Both the position numbers and the translations under genes were made by a program. From Halomonas shengliensis (GTDB taxonomy: Bacteria; Pseudomonadota; Gammaproteobacteria; Pseudomonadales; Halomonadaceae), in NCBI RefSeq assembly GCF_900104135.1, contig NZ_FNIV01000003.1:248001-312000 (forward strand): a stretch of 64,000 bases of DNA. The letters are read 5' to 3'. Shown here in pieces: positions 1-11,584 of the stretch (position 1 is the first letter of the stretch; each line of letters begins with the position of its first letter). Below the pieces are notes generated by a model. It ran no database searches. It was not told where the DNA came from and saw nothing but the letters and a program-made list of their open reading frames with translations.

Positions 1-73
1 CCCCGGCGGTCGCCCGGCAGCGGAAGCCGAGCGCGACCAGGATGACGCCGAACTCGAAGCCGAGGCGCGCTGA
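1..73 (+). CDS. C-terminal end of an unidentified protein (partial)
   Basis: A reading frame open from the window edge ends at TGA 71-73 and leaves 23 residues rich in Glu, Asp, Ala and Arg. It stops 35 bases before the next gene, so the two are probably co-transcribed. In related genomes the inactive-transglutaminase and RimK-like ligase genes are often preceded by a gene called ATP-dependent zinc protease, so this may be its tail. That identity is inferred from gene order only; the fragment has no recognisable motif. Confidence 0.45.
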   Translation, partial: PGGRPAAEAERDQDDAELEAEAR

Positions 74-108
74 GCCGATCCCGGCCGCGCCCCTGCCAAG
101 GAAGACCC

Positions 109-1614
109 ATGTCACGACTGCCCTTCTACCTGCTGGTCGGCCTGCTGTTCCTGGTCGGCGTCGCCATGAGCCTGCATCGTCACTATCAGCTCGAGGTGCC
201 CTGGACCCCCGGCGAGCAGCGCCAGGTGTGGGAGGTGGAGGCCCAGGTCAACTTCACCGCCCTGGGGGACCCGGCGCTGGTGGAGATGGCGCTGCCCTCC
301 ACCCAGGAGGGCTTCCGGCTGCTCACCGAGCACACCGCCTCACCGGGGTATGGCCTCTCCTACCTCGAGGAACAGGGAGCGCGGCGCGCCCAGTGGTCGA
401 TCCGCGAGGCGACCGGGCCCCAGCAGCTCTATTACACCGCCCAGGTGCTGGTGGCCCCCGACAGCCGCCCGCCGCGCATCGAGACGCCCCCGGTGCGCCG
501 CGACATCGTCTGGGAGCGCCCCTACGACACCGCCGCCAGCCAGGTGATCGAACGCGCCTGGAGCCGCAGCGCCGACCCCTACACCTTCGCCCGGGAGCTG
601 TTCCAGGACTTCAGCGATGAGCGCCAGGGCGAGAACGCCCGGCTGCTGCTCACCCAGTTCGAGCGCACGCCGCTGCTGGTGCGCCTGCTCAACCAGGCCG
701 GGGTGCCGGCCCGCGAAGTCAACGGCCTGCTGCTGGAGGACGGCCGCCGTCGCCAGTCGCTGACCCGCTGGATCCAGGTCTTCGATGACCAGCAATGGGC
801 GCTCTTCGACCCGGCCACCGGCGAGCAGGGCCGGCCGGACAACCTGCTGCTGTGGGAGGCCAGCGGTCAGGCGGTGCTGGAGGTCCAGGGGGGCACCAAC
901 TCCCGGGTGACCTTCTCGATGCTTTCGCGCAACCAGCCGGCGGCCGCGGCGGTGCGTAACCAGCTCGCCGAGGACACCCTGCTCAACTTCTCCATCCATA
1001 GCCTGCCGCTGGAGGAGCAGTCGCTGTTCCAGACCATCCTGCTGATCCCCATCGGTGCCCTGGTGGTGGTGGTGCTGCGCATCCTCGTAGGGATCAAGAC
1101 CTCCGGCACCTTCATGCCGGTGCTGATCGCCCTGGCCTTCATCCAGACCAGCCTGGCCACCGGCCTGATCGGCTTCCTGCTGGTGGTGGCGGTGGGTCTG
1201 GTAATCCGCGGCTACCTCTCCTACCTCAACCTGCTGCTGGTGGCGCGGGTCACGGCGGTGATCATCACGGTGATCGGCATCATCTCGCTGTTCTCGGTGC
1301 TGGCCTACCGCTTCGGGCTCAACGCCGGGCTGACCATCACCTTCTTCCCGATGATCATCCTCTCCTGGACCATCGAACGCATGTCGATCCTGTGGGAGGA
1401 GGAAGGCCCCAAGGAGGTGCTGATCCAGGGCGGCGGCAGCCTGGTCACCGCGGTGCTCGCCTACCTGGCGATGAACAACCCCTGGGTGCGCCATATCACC
1501 TTCAACTTCCTGGGGGTGCAGCTGATCCTGATGGCGCTGATCCTGTTGATCGGCAACTACACCGGCTACCGCCTGCTGGAGCTGCGTCGCTTCAAGCCGG
1601 TGACCGAGGACTGA
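109..1614 (+). CDS. Inactive transglutaminase fused to seven transmembrane helices
   Basis: A 501-residue inner-membrane protein. Residues about 4-22 form an N-terminal hydrophobic anchor. An extracytoplasmic region to about residue 300 contains the degenerate transglutaminase-like fold, and about seven hydrophobic helices occupy residues 308-495. This matches the family annotated as inactive transglutaminase with 7TM (UUP1 family). No Cys-His-Asp triad is evident, consistent with an inactive fold. The start has an AGGAAG ribosome site seven bases upstream. The ATP-grasp ligase gene follows after three bases, suggesting both act in one amino-acid ligation or peptide-tagging pathway, whose substrate is unknown. 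Confidence 0.85.
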   Translation: MSRLPFYLLVGLLFLVGVAMSLHRHYQLEVPWTPGEQRQVWEVEAQVNFTALGDPALVEMALPSTQEGFRLLTEHTASPGYGLSYLEEQGARRAQWSIREATGPQQLYYTAQVLVAPDSRPPRIETPPVRRDIVWERPYDTAASQVIERAWSRSADPYTFARELFQDFSDERQGENARLLLTQFERTPLLVRLLNQAGVPAREVNGLLLEDGRRRQSLTRWIQVFDDQQWALFDPATGEQGRPDNLLLWEASGQAVLEVQGGTNSRVTFSMLSRNQPAAAAVRNQLAEDTLLNFSIHSLPLEEQSLFQTILLIPIGALVVVVLRILVGIKTSGTFMPVLIALAFIQTSLATGLIGFLLVVAVGLVIRGYLSYLNLLLVARVTAVIITVIGIISLFSVLAYRFGLNAGLTITFFPMIILSWTIERMSILWEEEGPKEVLIQGGGSLVTAVLAYLAMNNPWVRHITFNFLGVQLILMALILLIGNYTGYRLLELRRFKPVTED

Positions 1615-1617
1615 GCC

Positions 1618-2592
1618 ATGCGCGAATGGACCACCCCCGGCAAGCTGCGCGCCCGCGGCATCATCGGCATGAACCGCCGCAACATCCGCTATATCGGCCG
1701 CTACAACAGCCGGCGCCTCTACCCGCTGGTCGATGACAAGCTGCAGACCAAGCTGCTGGCCGAGCGCTTCGGGATCACCACCCCGGCGCTGATCGGCACC
1801 GTGACCACCCAGTTCGGCGTCAAGCACATCGCCGACCTGCTCGCCGGCCACGACGGCTTCGTGATCAAGCCGGCCAAGGGCAGCGGCGGCAAGGGGATCC
1901 TGGTGATCGACCATGTCGAGGGCAGCGACTTCGTGAAGCCCAGCGGCATGCACATGAGCCTTTCCGATGTCGAGCGCCATGTCTCCAACATCCTCTCGGG
2001 GCTCTACTCGCTGGGCGGCGCACCCGACGTGGCGCTGATCGAGGCGCTGATCAACTTCGACGAGAGCCTCTCGGAGTACACCTACGAGGGGGTTCCCGAC
2101 ATCCGCGTCATCGTCTTTCGCGGCTACCCGGTGATGGCGATGATGCGCCTCTCCACCGCCGCCTCGGACGGCAAGGCCAACCTCCACCAGGGCGCCGTGG
2201 GGGTGGGCCTGGATATCGCCACCGGCACCGCGGTGCGTGGCGTGCAGTTCGACCGCACCCGCCACGACCACCCGGACACCGGTCATGAGCTGGCGAGCCT
2301 GGCGATCCCCGACTGGCCGACCCTGCTGCGTCTCGCCGCCGGCTGCTATGAGATGACCGGGCTCGGCTACCTCGGCACCGACATGGTGCTCGACCGTGAT
2401 CGCGGCCCCATGCTGCTGGAGCTTAACGCCCGCCCGGGGCTGGCCATTCAGATGGCCAACGGCGAGGGACTCAGGCGCCGCCTCGACCTGGTCGAGAAGC
2501 AGCCCGAAGGAGTGCCTCCCGAGGAGCGGGTGGCCTTCGCCCGTGAGCACTTCGCCCGGCGCAGCGAGCTCGAGAGCGCCACCCCCGCCTGA
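1618..2592 (+). CDS. Alpha-L-glutamate ligase-like protein (RimK-related ATP-grasp)
   Basis: A 324-residue soluble ATP-grasp enzyme of the RimK-related family. The ATP-binding glycine-rich loop is in the segment FVIKPAKGSGGKGILVI (near residue 85). The metal-binding end of the fold is seen in GPMLLELNARPGLAIQ (near residue 265), where Glu and Asn coordinate Mg. Such enzymes add an amino acid, often glutamate, to a carboxylate through an acyl-phosphate. The start lies three bases after the membrane-protein stop and uses a GAGGA site inside that gene's end, indicating translational coupling. The substrate has not been established for this family. Confidence 0.85.
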   Translation: MREWTTPGKLRARGIIGMNRRNIRYIGRYNSRRLYPLVDDKLQTKLLAERFGITTPALIGTVTTQFGVKHIADLLAGHDGFVIKPAKGSGGKGILVIDHVEGSDFVKPSGMHMSLSDVERHVSNILSGLYSLGGAPDVALIEALINFDESLSEYTYEGVPDIRVIVFRGYPVMAMMRLSTAASDGKANLHQGAVGVGLDIATGTAVRGVQFDRTRHDHPDTGHELASLAIPDWPTLLRLAAGCYEMTGLGYLGTDMVLDRDRGPMLLELNARPGLAIQMANGEGLRRRLDLVEKQPEGVPPEERVAFAREHFARRSELESATPA

Positions 2593-2657
2593 GCCGCGGT
2601 GGCCCGCCCTCCCCCGGCCGCGTAGAATGGGGCCTGAACCCGACAGCCGACGGCCCC

Positions 2658-3098
2658 ATGACCGAATCCCGAGACCTGCTGCGCCAGGCGGAGCACCAGT
2701 GCCAGGCGCGCGGCGCGCGCTTCACCCCGATCCGTCGTCGTGTGCTGGAGCTGATCGCCGAGGCCCCCGGCGGCCTCAAGGCCTACGACCTGCTCGACCG
2801 CCTCGCGGCGGAGCATGCCGCCGCCCGGCCGCCCACGGTCTACCGGGCGCTGGAGTTTTTGATCGACCAGGGGCTGGTGCATCGCATCGAGTCCCTCAAT
2901 GCCTACGTCGCCTGCCCCTGCCCCGAGCACTCCCACGGCTTCCAGCTGCTGATCTGCCGCCGCTGCGGCCGGGTCGAGGAGCTGCACCTCGACGACGTCA
3001 ACGACCAGCTGGCCGACCGCGCCCGTGAGCTGGGGTTTCGCGTCGAGCGCCAGACCATCGAGCTGCTGGGACGCTGCGAGGCCTGCCCCGACGCCTGA
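2658..3098 (+). CDS. zur: Zinc uptake regulator Zur (Fur family)
   Basis: A 146-residue Fur-superfamily repressor. The winged helix is at residues 15-80, with the recognition-helix region [20 protein letters not shown]. The dimerisation and metal domain follows and contains [19 protein letters not shown] and a C-terminal CEAC pair, which supply the structural zinc cysteines. The motif spacing fits Zur better than Fur, Mur or PerR. With zinc bound, Zur represses zinc uptake and zinc-sparing genes. It is followed by hisI after 35 bases. I saw no consensus Zur box in the short upstream gap. The exact metal specificity is inferred from motif resemblance. Confidence 0.85.
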   Translation: MTESRDLLRQAEHQCQARGARFTPIRRRVLELIAEAPGGLKAYDLLDRLAAEHAAARPPTVYRALEFLIDQGLVHRIESLNAYVACPCPEHSHGFQLLICRRCGRVEELHLDDVNDQLADRARELGFRVERQTIELLGRCEACPDA

Positions 3099-3133
3099 GC
3101 CACGACGCCTTAGCCCCAATCCGCGGAGACCCC

Positions 3134-3574
3134 ATGACCCTCACCTTCAAGGCCCTGGAGCGGGCCCCCGTCGACAGCCGCCATGACCTGGACGCCGTGC
3201 TCGAGGCGGTCAGGTTCAACGCCGACGGCCTGATCCCCGCCATCGCCCAGCAGCACGACAGCGGCGAGGTGCTGATGATGGCCTGGATGAACCGCGAGGC
3301 GCTGGAGGAGACCCTGCGCACCGGGCGGGTCTGCTACTGGTCGCGCTCGCGGGGCACGCTGTGGCGCAAGGGCGAGAGCTCCGGCCAGCAGCAGCACCTG
3401 AAGAGCGCCGCCCTGGATTGCGACGGCGACACCCTGCTGCTGCAGGTGGAACAGATGGGTCCCGCCTGCCACACCGGAAGGCGCAGCTGCTTCTACGTGT
3501 TGCTGGAGCAGGACGGCGCACGCATCGGCAGTGCCCCGCTGATCGACCCCGACACCCTCTACGGCAAGGCCTGA
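3134..3574 (+). CDS. hisI: Phosphoribosyl-AMP cyclohydrolase
   Basis: A 146-residue enzyme that opens the adenine ring of phosphoribosyl-AMP, the third step of histidine synthesis. The family signature is intact: the [17 protein letters not shown] segment, then DCDGD (Mg-binding aspartates and the first zinc cysteine), ACHTG and SCFY (second and third zinc cysteines). It is a stand-alone HisI with no fused HisE, and no other histidine gene lies in this window. GGAGA precedes the ATG. It follows zur and overlaps the next start codon by one base (TGATG). The position beside a zinc regulator is notable because HisI depends on zinc. Confidence 0.93.
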   Translation: MTLTFKALERAPVDSRHDLDAVLEAVRFNADGLIPAIAQQHDSGEVLMMAWMNREALEETLRTGRVCYWSRSRGTLWRKGESSGQQQHLKSAALDCDGDTLLLQVEQMGPACHTGRRSCFYVLLEQDGARIGSAPLIDPDTLYGKA

Positions 3575-3939
3575 TGCCCTGCCTCGCCGCCTGGCTGGCA
3601 CGTGCGCTGCGCGCCCTGCGCCAGGTGCTGGGGTGGCTGATGATCGCCCTGGTGCGGCTCTACCAGGTCACCCTGAGCCCGCTGCTGGGCCCGCGCTGCC
3701 GCTACTGGCCGAGCTGCTCGAGCTACGCCATCGAGGCGATTCGAGTCCACGGCCCCTGGCGCGGCGGCCTGCTGGCGGCGCGGCGCATCGCGCGCTGCCA
3801 TCCGGGTTGCGAGGGCGGCATCGACCCGGTGCCGGGTGGCCCCAGTGAGGCGCTGTGTCGCGAGGACCCGGAGCTCGACGAGCACTTCCGGCCCCGGGCG
3901 CCGCAGGACACCACCCGGGAGAGGCACCCTGGAGAGTGA
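3574..3939 (+). CDS. yidD: Membrane protein insertion efficiency factor YidD
   Basis: A 121-residue protein of the YidD/haemolytic DUF37 family, which assists insertion of membrane proteins by YidC and Sec. The signature [15 protein letters not shown], the amphipathic [14 protein letters not shown] and GGIDPVP are all present. An N-terminal amphipathic or hydrophobic segment (residues 3-30) precedes them, and a charged tail of about 35 residues follows. The family's usual context is rpmH-rnpA-yidD-yidC-mnmE, but here the gene is coupled to hisI by a TGATG overlap. It converges on sufE with six bases between the stops. Confidence 0.9.
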   Translation: MPCLAAWLARALRALRQVLGWLMIALVRLYQVTLSPLLGPRCRYWPSCSSYAIEAIRVHGPWRGGLLAARRIARCHPGCEGGIDPVPGGPSEALCREDPELDEHFRPRAPQDTTRERHPGE

Positions 3940-3945
3940 CGCGGT

Positions 3946-4371
3946 TCAGGCGGCTTCCTGCTCGGCCACCTCGTATATGCGCTTGAGCATGGCGTTGAGG
4001 CCGTTGCTGCGGGTCGGCGAAAGGTGCTTGTCGAGGCCCAGGTCGGCGAGGAAGTGGGGATCGGTGTCACGGATCTCCGCGGCCGGGCGGTCGTTGTAGA
4101 TGCGCATCAGCACGGCGATCAGCCCCGAGACGATGGCGGCGTCGGAGATGGCGTCGAAGTGCAGCGTCTCGCCCTGGCGCTCGTGATGCATCCAGACGTT
4201 GGACTGGCAGCCCTGGATCTTCAGCTCGTCGCGCTTCCACGCCTCGGGGAAGGCTGGCAGCGCCTTGCCCATGTCGATGATGTACTGGTAGCGGTCCATC
4301 CAGTTGTCGAACATCTCGAACTCTTCCAGCAGCGCCTGCTGGGCCTGCTCCGCGGTCGCTTCGGTGGTCAT
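3946..4371 (-). CDS. SufE-family cysteine desulfurase sulfur acceptor
   Basis: A 141-residue SufE/CsdE-type protein. It accepts persulfide sulfur from a cysteine desulfurase (SufS or CsdA) and passes it on for Fe-S cluster assembly. The acceptor is Cys55 in the conserved loop KIQGCQSNVWM. The rest of the fold, including DLGLDKHLSPTRSNGLNAML, is full length. No desulfurase or sufBCD genes lie nearby, so SufE and CsdE cannot be separated. It is co-directional with the upstream recombinase gene, 27 bases away, and sits about 2.6 kb from nfuA, another Fe-S assembly gene. Confidence 0.9.
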   Translation of the reverse strand: MTTEATAEQAQQALLEEFEMFDNWMDRYQYIIDMGKALPAFPEAWKRDELKIQGCQSNVWMHHERQGETLHFDAISDAAIVSGLIAVLMRIYNDRPAAEIRDTDPHFLADLGLDKHLSPTRSNGLNAMLKRIYEVAEQEAA

Positions 4372-4398
4372 GGGATCTCCTCGTGATGATTGCGGCGA

Positions 4399-5583
4399 TT
4401 ATACCGGCTCACCCCCGCCGTCGTCCGCCCCCGGCCGGGCCAGCCCATGGCGGGATTGCTGGCGATGCCACGCCTCGTCCTCGGCGTGCAGATAGCGGGC
4501 GGTGGTGTCGAGCCGCGAGTGGCGCGCCGTGGCCGCCAGGTAGCGCAGCTCCACCCCGGCCTGGGCCTGGTGGGTGAGCGCCGTATGGCGCAGCCAGTGG
4601 GGGGTGGCCTGTCTCAGGCGCAGGGCCCAGGGGCGAGCCGCGTCGCCCTGCTCCTGCTCGAGCGCCGCGGCGGCCTCGCCGAAGGTCTCGCGGATCAACC
4701 GGTAGAGGCGGTTGTCACCGAGGCCGCGCCGGCCATCCAGGGCGCGCAGCAGCGGGCTGTCGTCGTCGGGCTGCGGCTCGCCGGCAAGGCCCAGCACGGC
4801 ACGCCACTCCATGAGCAGCGTCACCATATCCGGCGGCACCGGGATACGCGCCGCCTTGCTCCCCTTCCCCACCACCTCCCACCACCAACGCCCCTCGCGA
4901 CGGCGGAAGTCGCCCATGCGCGCCGCGCCCATCTCGGCGATGCGCGGGGCAAGCAGGTAGGCGAAGCCGAACACGAAGCGCCGCCGGGCCCATTCGAAGC
5001 GGACTCGTGGTGAGGCGCCCTCCTCCACCGGCCGATTGAGCCAGTCCCATAGCCACCCCCACAGCGGCGCCTCCAGGTAGCGCTCGATGCCGCCCTGGCG
5101 GTTGTCCAGGCGCCTCCGCTTGTCACGCATCAGCCGGAAGGGGTTATGCGCCACCCAGCCCGCCTCGGCCAGCCAGGCGAACATGCCCTGCAGGATCACC
5201 AGGCTCTGGCGGCGGCTGGCCGGCGACAGCGGCCCGCGAAACGGCCGCCAGTCTTCCGCCTGGCGCGGCCGCGGCGGCCCCACCCAGCGTTCCCGGGGAC
5301 GCGGGTCGGCGAGGAAGGCCTCGAAGGCCTCCAGATGGTCGCGGCGCACCTCGGCAAGGCCCAGGCCCTGCTCAGACAGCCACATCAGCAACCGCTCGGC
5401 CTCGCGGCGATAGGCGGCCAGCGTCCTGGGGCTTCCCCGGTACTCGGCCATCCAGCGCGCCACCGCCTCGGCGTCGCTGGTCGCCGCGATATGGGCCCCC
5501 TGCCCCCCTGTCGCTGACAACCGCCCTGCCATCGGTGCTGGCAGCGCCTCGATTACCCGCCCTTCCTTTACTGCACGACCCAT
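4399..5583 (-). CDS. Tyrosine-type site-specific recombinase/integrase
   Basis: A 394-residue tyrosine recombinase. A SAM-like core-binding domain occupies about residues 33-155 and the catalytic domain about 165-375. The catalytic residues look complete: Arg214 (APRIAEMG), a Lys near 240-243 (GKGSK), His329-x-x-Arg332 (PHWLRH), His355 and nucleophile Tyr364 (ARYLH). The ATG has an in-frame TAG nine bases upstream; Met18 is an alternative start. The leader contains tandem heptamer repeats whose sense strand carries repeated AGGAG. It is divergent from a KfrA-like gene and has no phage genes around it, so it looks like a resident chromosomal recombinase rather than prophage integrase. Its target site is unknown. 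Confidence 0.88.
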   Translation of the reverse strand: MGRAVKEGRVIEALPAPMAGRLSATGGQGAHIAATSDAEAVARWMAEYRGSPRTLAAYRREAERLLMWLSEQGLGLAEVRRDHLEAFEAFLADPRPRERWVGPPRPRQAEDWRPFRGPLSPASRRQSLVILQGMFAWLAEAGWVAHNPFRLMRDKRRRLDNRQGGIERYLEAPLWGWLWDWLNRPVEEGASPRVRFEWARRRFVFGFAYLLAPRIAEMGAARMGDFRRREGRWWWEVVGKGSKAARIPVPPDMVTLLMEWRAVLGLAGEPQPDDDSPLLRALDGRRGLGDNRLYRLIRETFGEAAAALEQEQGDAARPWALRLRQATPHWLRHTALTHQAQAGVELRYLAATARHSRLDTTARYLHAEDEAWHRQQSRHGLARPGADDGGGEPV

Positions 5584-5593
5584 CGCTTGCTAC

Positions 5594-5635
5594 TTGCTCC
5601 TTGCTCCTTGCTCCTTGCTCCTTGCTCCTTGCTCC
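5594..5635. repeat. Six exact tandem copies of heptamer TTGCTCC
   Basis: Six perfect consecutive copies of TTGCTCC, flanked by degenerate copies (TTGCTAC at 5587-5593 and TTGTGGC at 5636-5642). On the recombinase sense strand each unit reads GGAGCAA, so an AGGAG-like motif recurs every seven bases starting 10 bases from the recombinase start codon. Arrays with a unit length that is not a multiple of three are prone to slippage. Here they would change leader length rather than the reading frame, because an in-frame stop lies between the array and the ATG. Confidence 0.9.
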
Positions 5636-5718
5636 TTGTGGCTTAGCTTGCCTGTCATGGCCGTAGAAAATCAAGATAAGCCGCGTAATCTTGCTTTTAT
5701 TTCCATTATCGTATCGTA

Positions 5719-5744
5719 TTTTACGTATTACGTATAACGTAAAA
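5719..5744. promoter_or_regulatory. ACGT-rich dyad, candidate KfrA operator
   Basis: Outer arms TTTTACGT (5719-5726) and ACGTAAAA (5737-5744) are perfect inverted repeats around a central TACGTA. CGTA recurs five times between 5710 and 5742. The site lies in an AT-rich stretch about 85 bases before the KfrA-like gene, whose family members on plasmids repress their own promoters. Assignment to KfrA is inference. Confidence 0.5.
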
Positions 5745-5827
5745 AGCTTCCCTTTCCGGCATCACGGGGCTATGCTGCGGCTCTCGACCCGCCCCACATG
5801 ACCCAGGCGACACCATCAGGAGAGCCC

Positions 5828-6880
5828 ATGGCCCGTAGCGGCGTGACCTACGAGGACGTCCAGCGCGCGATCGACGAGCTGCTCGCCCAGGGGGAATCCC
5901 CCAGCGTGCAGAAGGTTCGCGAACGGCTGGGCACCGGCAGCTTCACCACCATCAGCGACCACCTGCGGGAGTGGCGGCAACGGCGCGCCCAGAACCGTGA
6001 CGTGCCGCCGCCCCGCGGCATGCCCGCCGCCCTCCAGGAGATGGCCGAGGGGCTGTGGCGCCAGGCCCAGGAGAGTGCCAACGAGGCCCTGGCCCACTAT
6101 CGCGAGGAGGCCGACCGCCGCGCGGAAGAGGCCCGCGAGGGCGCCACCGAGGCACGCCGGCTCGCCGAGGATGCCGAGCAGCGCGAGGCGGCCCTGGCCC
6201 AGCACCTGGCCGGGACCGAGGCGCGCCTGGGGTCGCTCTCCGCCGAGCTGGCCCGCCGTGAGGCGGAGCTGGAGGCCCGCGACAAGCAGGAAACCCGACT
6301 CGCCACCCGGCTGGCGGAGCTGGAGTCGCTGCTGGCCCGCCATCGCGAGGAATCGGAGCGCCTGGCCGACGAGCATCGCCAGGCCCTGGAGGCCGCCGAG
6401 GCGTCCCACCGCGAGCGCCTTGCCCGGGAGGAGCAGCGCCACGAAAGCGCGGAGTCACGCCTGATGGCGCTGCTCGACCAGGCCCGGCAGGAGCGCCAGG
6501 CCCTGGAGAAGGCCGCCGCCGGCCGCGAGGCGCAGCTGGAGAAGCGCCTGGAGCGCCTGGAAGGCCAGCTTCAGGAGGCTCATGGGCGGCTGGCCGAGGA
6601 GGAGAAGCGGCACCGCGAGACCGACTGGGCCCGTCGCCAGGCGCTGGCCCAGGCCGATACCCGCGAGCACGAGCGCAGCCTGCTGCAGGCGCGGGTCGAC
6701 GAGCAGAAGCGCCACCTGGAGGAGCAGGCCGGCCGGGTGCGCCGCCTGGAGGAGCAGCTGCATCGCTGCCTGTGGCAGGTGCCGGGGGTTCGTGATCAGG
6801 AGGAGGAAGACACCTGCGCGGACGATCAGGCAGGAAAGCGGGAGGCGTCAGACGAGACGCCGCCGGAAGCGACTCGCTGA
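5828..6880 (+). CDS. KfrA-like DNA-binding coiled-coil protein
   Basis: About 350 residues. The N-terminal 55 residues (GVTYEDVQRAIDELLAQGES onward, then GTGSFTTISDHLREWR) match the KfrA N-terminal DNA-binding domain. A long Ala/Glu/Arg-rich heptad region from about 60 to 325 should form an extended coiled coil, followed by an acidic tail. On IncP plasmids KfrA is an autoregulated nucleoid-like partition accessory. I chose the ATG at 5828 because AGGAGA sits four bases upstream; the in-frame ATG at 5798 has no ribosome site. It is divergent from the tyrosine recombinase and ends before a strong bidirectional terminator. Its chromosomal role is unknown. Confidence 0.8.
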   Translation: MARSGVTYEDVQRAIDELLAQGESPSVQKVRERLGTGSFTTISDHLREWRQRRAQNRDVPPPRGMPAALQEMAEGLWRQAQESANEALAHYREEADRRAEEAREGATEARRLAEDAEQREAALAQHLAGTEARLGSLSAELARREAELEARDKQETRLATRLAELESLLARHREESERLADEHRQALEAAEASHRERLAREEQRHESAESRLMALLDQARQERQALEKAAAGREAQLEKRLERLEGQLQEAHGRLAEEEKRHRETDWARRQALAQADTREHERSLLQARVDEQKRHLEEQAGRVRRLEEQLHRCLWQVPGVRDQEEEDTCADDQAGKREASDETPPEATR

Positions 6881-6918
6881 TCCGCGGCACCTACGTTTGC
6901 TTGCCGCCCATGGAACGC

Positions 6919-6948
6919 GAAGGGCCCCGCCGGTTGGCGGGGCCCTTC
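6919..6948. terminator. Bidirectional intrinsic terminator
   Basis: A perfect 13-bp stem (GAAGGGCCCCGCC and its complement) with loop GGTT lies between the convergent kfrA-like and nfuA genes. A-rich and T-rich stem ends give a short U-run in either direction. Confidence 0.8.
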
Positions 6949-6992
6949 TGCGTCAGGCGTTGGCAGCCGGCGCGTCGGCCGGCGGCTCGCGC

Positions 6993-7583
6993 CTAGCGGT
7001 AGTAGGCGTTGGTGGTGTCGGTGTGGTCGGTGACGTCGCGGATGCCGCCGAGCTCCGGGATGCGCTCCATCAGGGTGCGCTCGACGCCTTCCTTGAGGGT
7101 GAGGTCCACCGCCGCGCAGCCCTGGCAACCACCGCCGAAGGCCAGCACCGCGACGTTCTCGCCGGTCAGCTCAATCAGCTTGATCTCGCCGCCGTGGGCC
7201 GCGAGCCCCGGGTTGATCTCGCTGTAGAGGATGTAATTGACGCGATCCTCCAGGGGGCTATCGGCGTTGACCTTGGGCATCTTGGCGTTGGGCGCCTTGA
7301 TGGTCAGCTGGCCGCCCATGCGGTCGGCGTTGAAGTCCACCACCGCCTCTTCCAGGAACGGCAGGCTGTTCTTGTCCAGGAAGACATTGAGCTTGGCAAG
7401 CTCCAGCTTCTCGTCGGTGGGCTCCTCCTCGCCGGGCCGGCAGTAGGCGAGACAGGTCTCGGCGTAGGGGGTGCCGGGCTGGGTGATGAAGATGCGCACC
7501 GCGATCCCCTCGACGTTCTGCTTCTCGAGCAGCTCGGCGAGGTAATCCTGGGCGCTGTCGGTGATCTGGATCGGTTCGCTCAT
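6993..7583 (-). CDS. nfuA: Fe-S biogenesis protein NfuA
   Basis: A 196-residue Fe-S carrier. It has an N-terminal degenerate A-type domain (residues 1-95) and a C-terminal Nfu domain with the cluster-binding Cys153-x-x-Cys156 ([10 protein letters not shown]). NfuA delivers 4Fe-4S clusters to targets such as lipoyl synthase, particularly under oxidative stress or iron limitation. Length and layout match the Escherichia coli protein. It is divergent from metH, and the 247-base gap between them must hold both promoters. Confidence 0.95.
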   Translation of the reverse strand: MSEPIQITDSAQDYLAELLEKQNVEGIAVRIFITQPGTPYAETCLAYCRPGEEEPTDEKLELAKLNVFLDKNSLPFLEEAVVDFNADRMGGQLTIKAPNAKMPKVNADSPLEDRVNYILYSEINPGLAAHGGEIKLIELTGENVAVLAFGGGCQGCAAVDLTLKEGVERTLMERIPELGGIRDVTDHTDTTNAYYR

Positions 7584-7830
7584 GTCGGGTCTCGCTGTCG
7601 GTCCGCGGCAGCGGCGGGGACGCCACGTACCGGAGAATTGATGGTGCCAATGGTAAGACAGGCGACGCGACGAGACAATCCCGAGTGATTTGCTGGGTTT
7701 TTACCCCGCCGCCTGCCCCTGCCCCCGCGGCTTTGGTAAGATGGCGGGCTTGACCCTGGCCGCCTCGCAGAAGACGCCCGAACGTCCCCGCGGCCCCGGA
7801 CCCCCAACACGCTGGAGATCGACTCGACCC

Positions 7831-11532
<3,702 letters not shown>

Positions 11533-11537
11533 CTCGC

Positions 11538-11561
11538 GGCGGGCCGTGTCGTCGGCCCGCC
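11538..11561 (+). terminator. Candidate terminator after metH
   Basis: An 8-bp stem, GGCGGGCC with GGCCCGCC, has an 8-base loop and is followed by CTCTTT. It starts five bases after the metH stop. The alternative GTG start of the next gene lies inside this hairpin, which argues for the later ATG. Confidence 0.5.
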
Positions 11562-11584
11562 CTCTTTCCCTGTCGCGGATCGCC

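Noticed and set aside
340..2550. Long open frame on the minus strand opposite the transglutaminase and ligase genes
   Set aside because: It is antisense to two recognisable genes and encodes low-complexity His/Gln/Gly/Val-rich text typical of GC-rich shadow frames.
2593..2657. Zur box upstream of zur
   Set aside because: No AT-rich palindrome of the expected form; the gap is GC-rich.
4399..5583. Prophage or integrative element integrase
   Set aside because: No phage or conjugation genes and no tRNA attachment site adjoin it; the neighbours are housekeeping genes.
5594..5635. CRISPR-like array
   Set aside because: The unit is 7 bases with no spacers; it is a simple tandem repeat.
7584..7830. 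Cobalamin or S-adenosylhomocysteine riboswitch before metH
   Set aside because: I could not find a B12 box or the conserved SAH-aptamer core in the gap.
11546..11584. Upstream GTG start for the MATE exporter
   Set aside because: It lies in the loop of a terminator-like hairpin; the ATG at 11585 begins nearer the conserved region.
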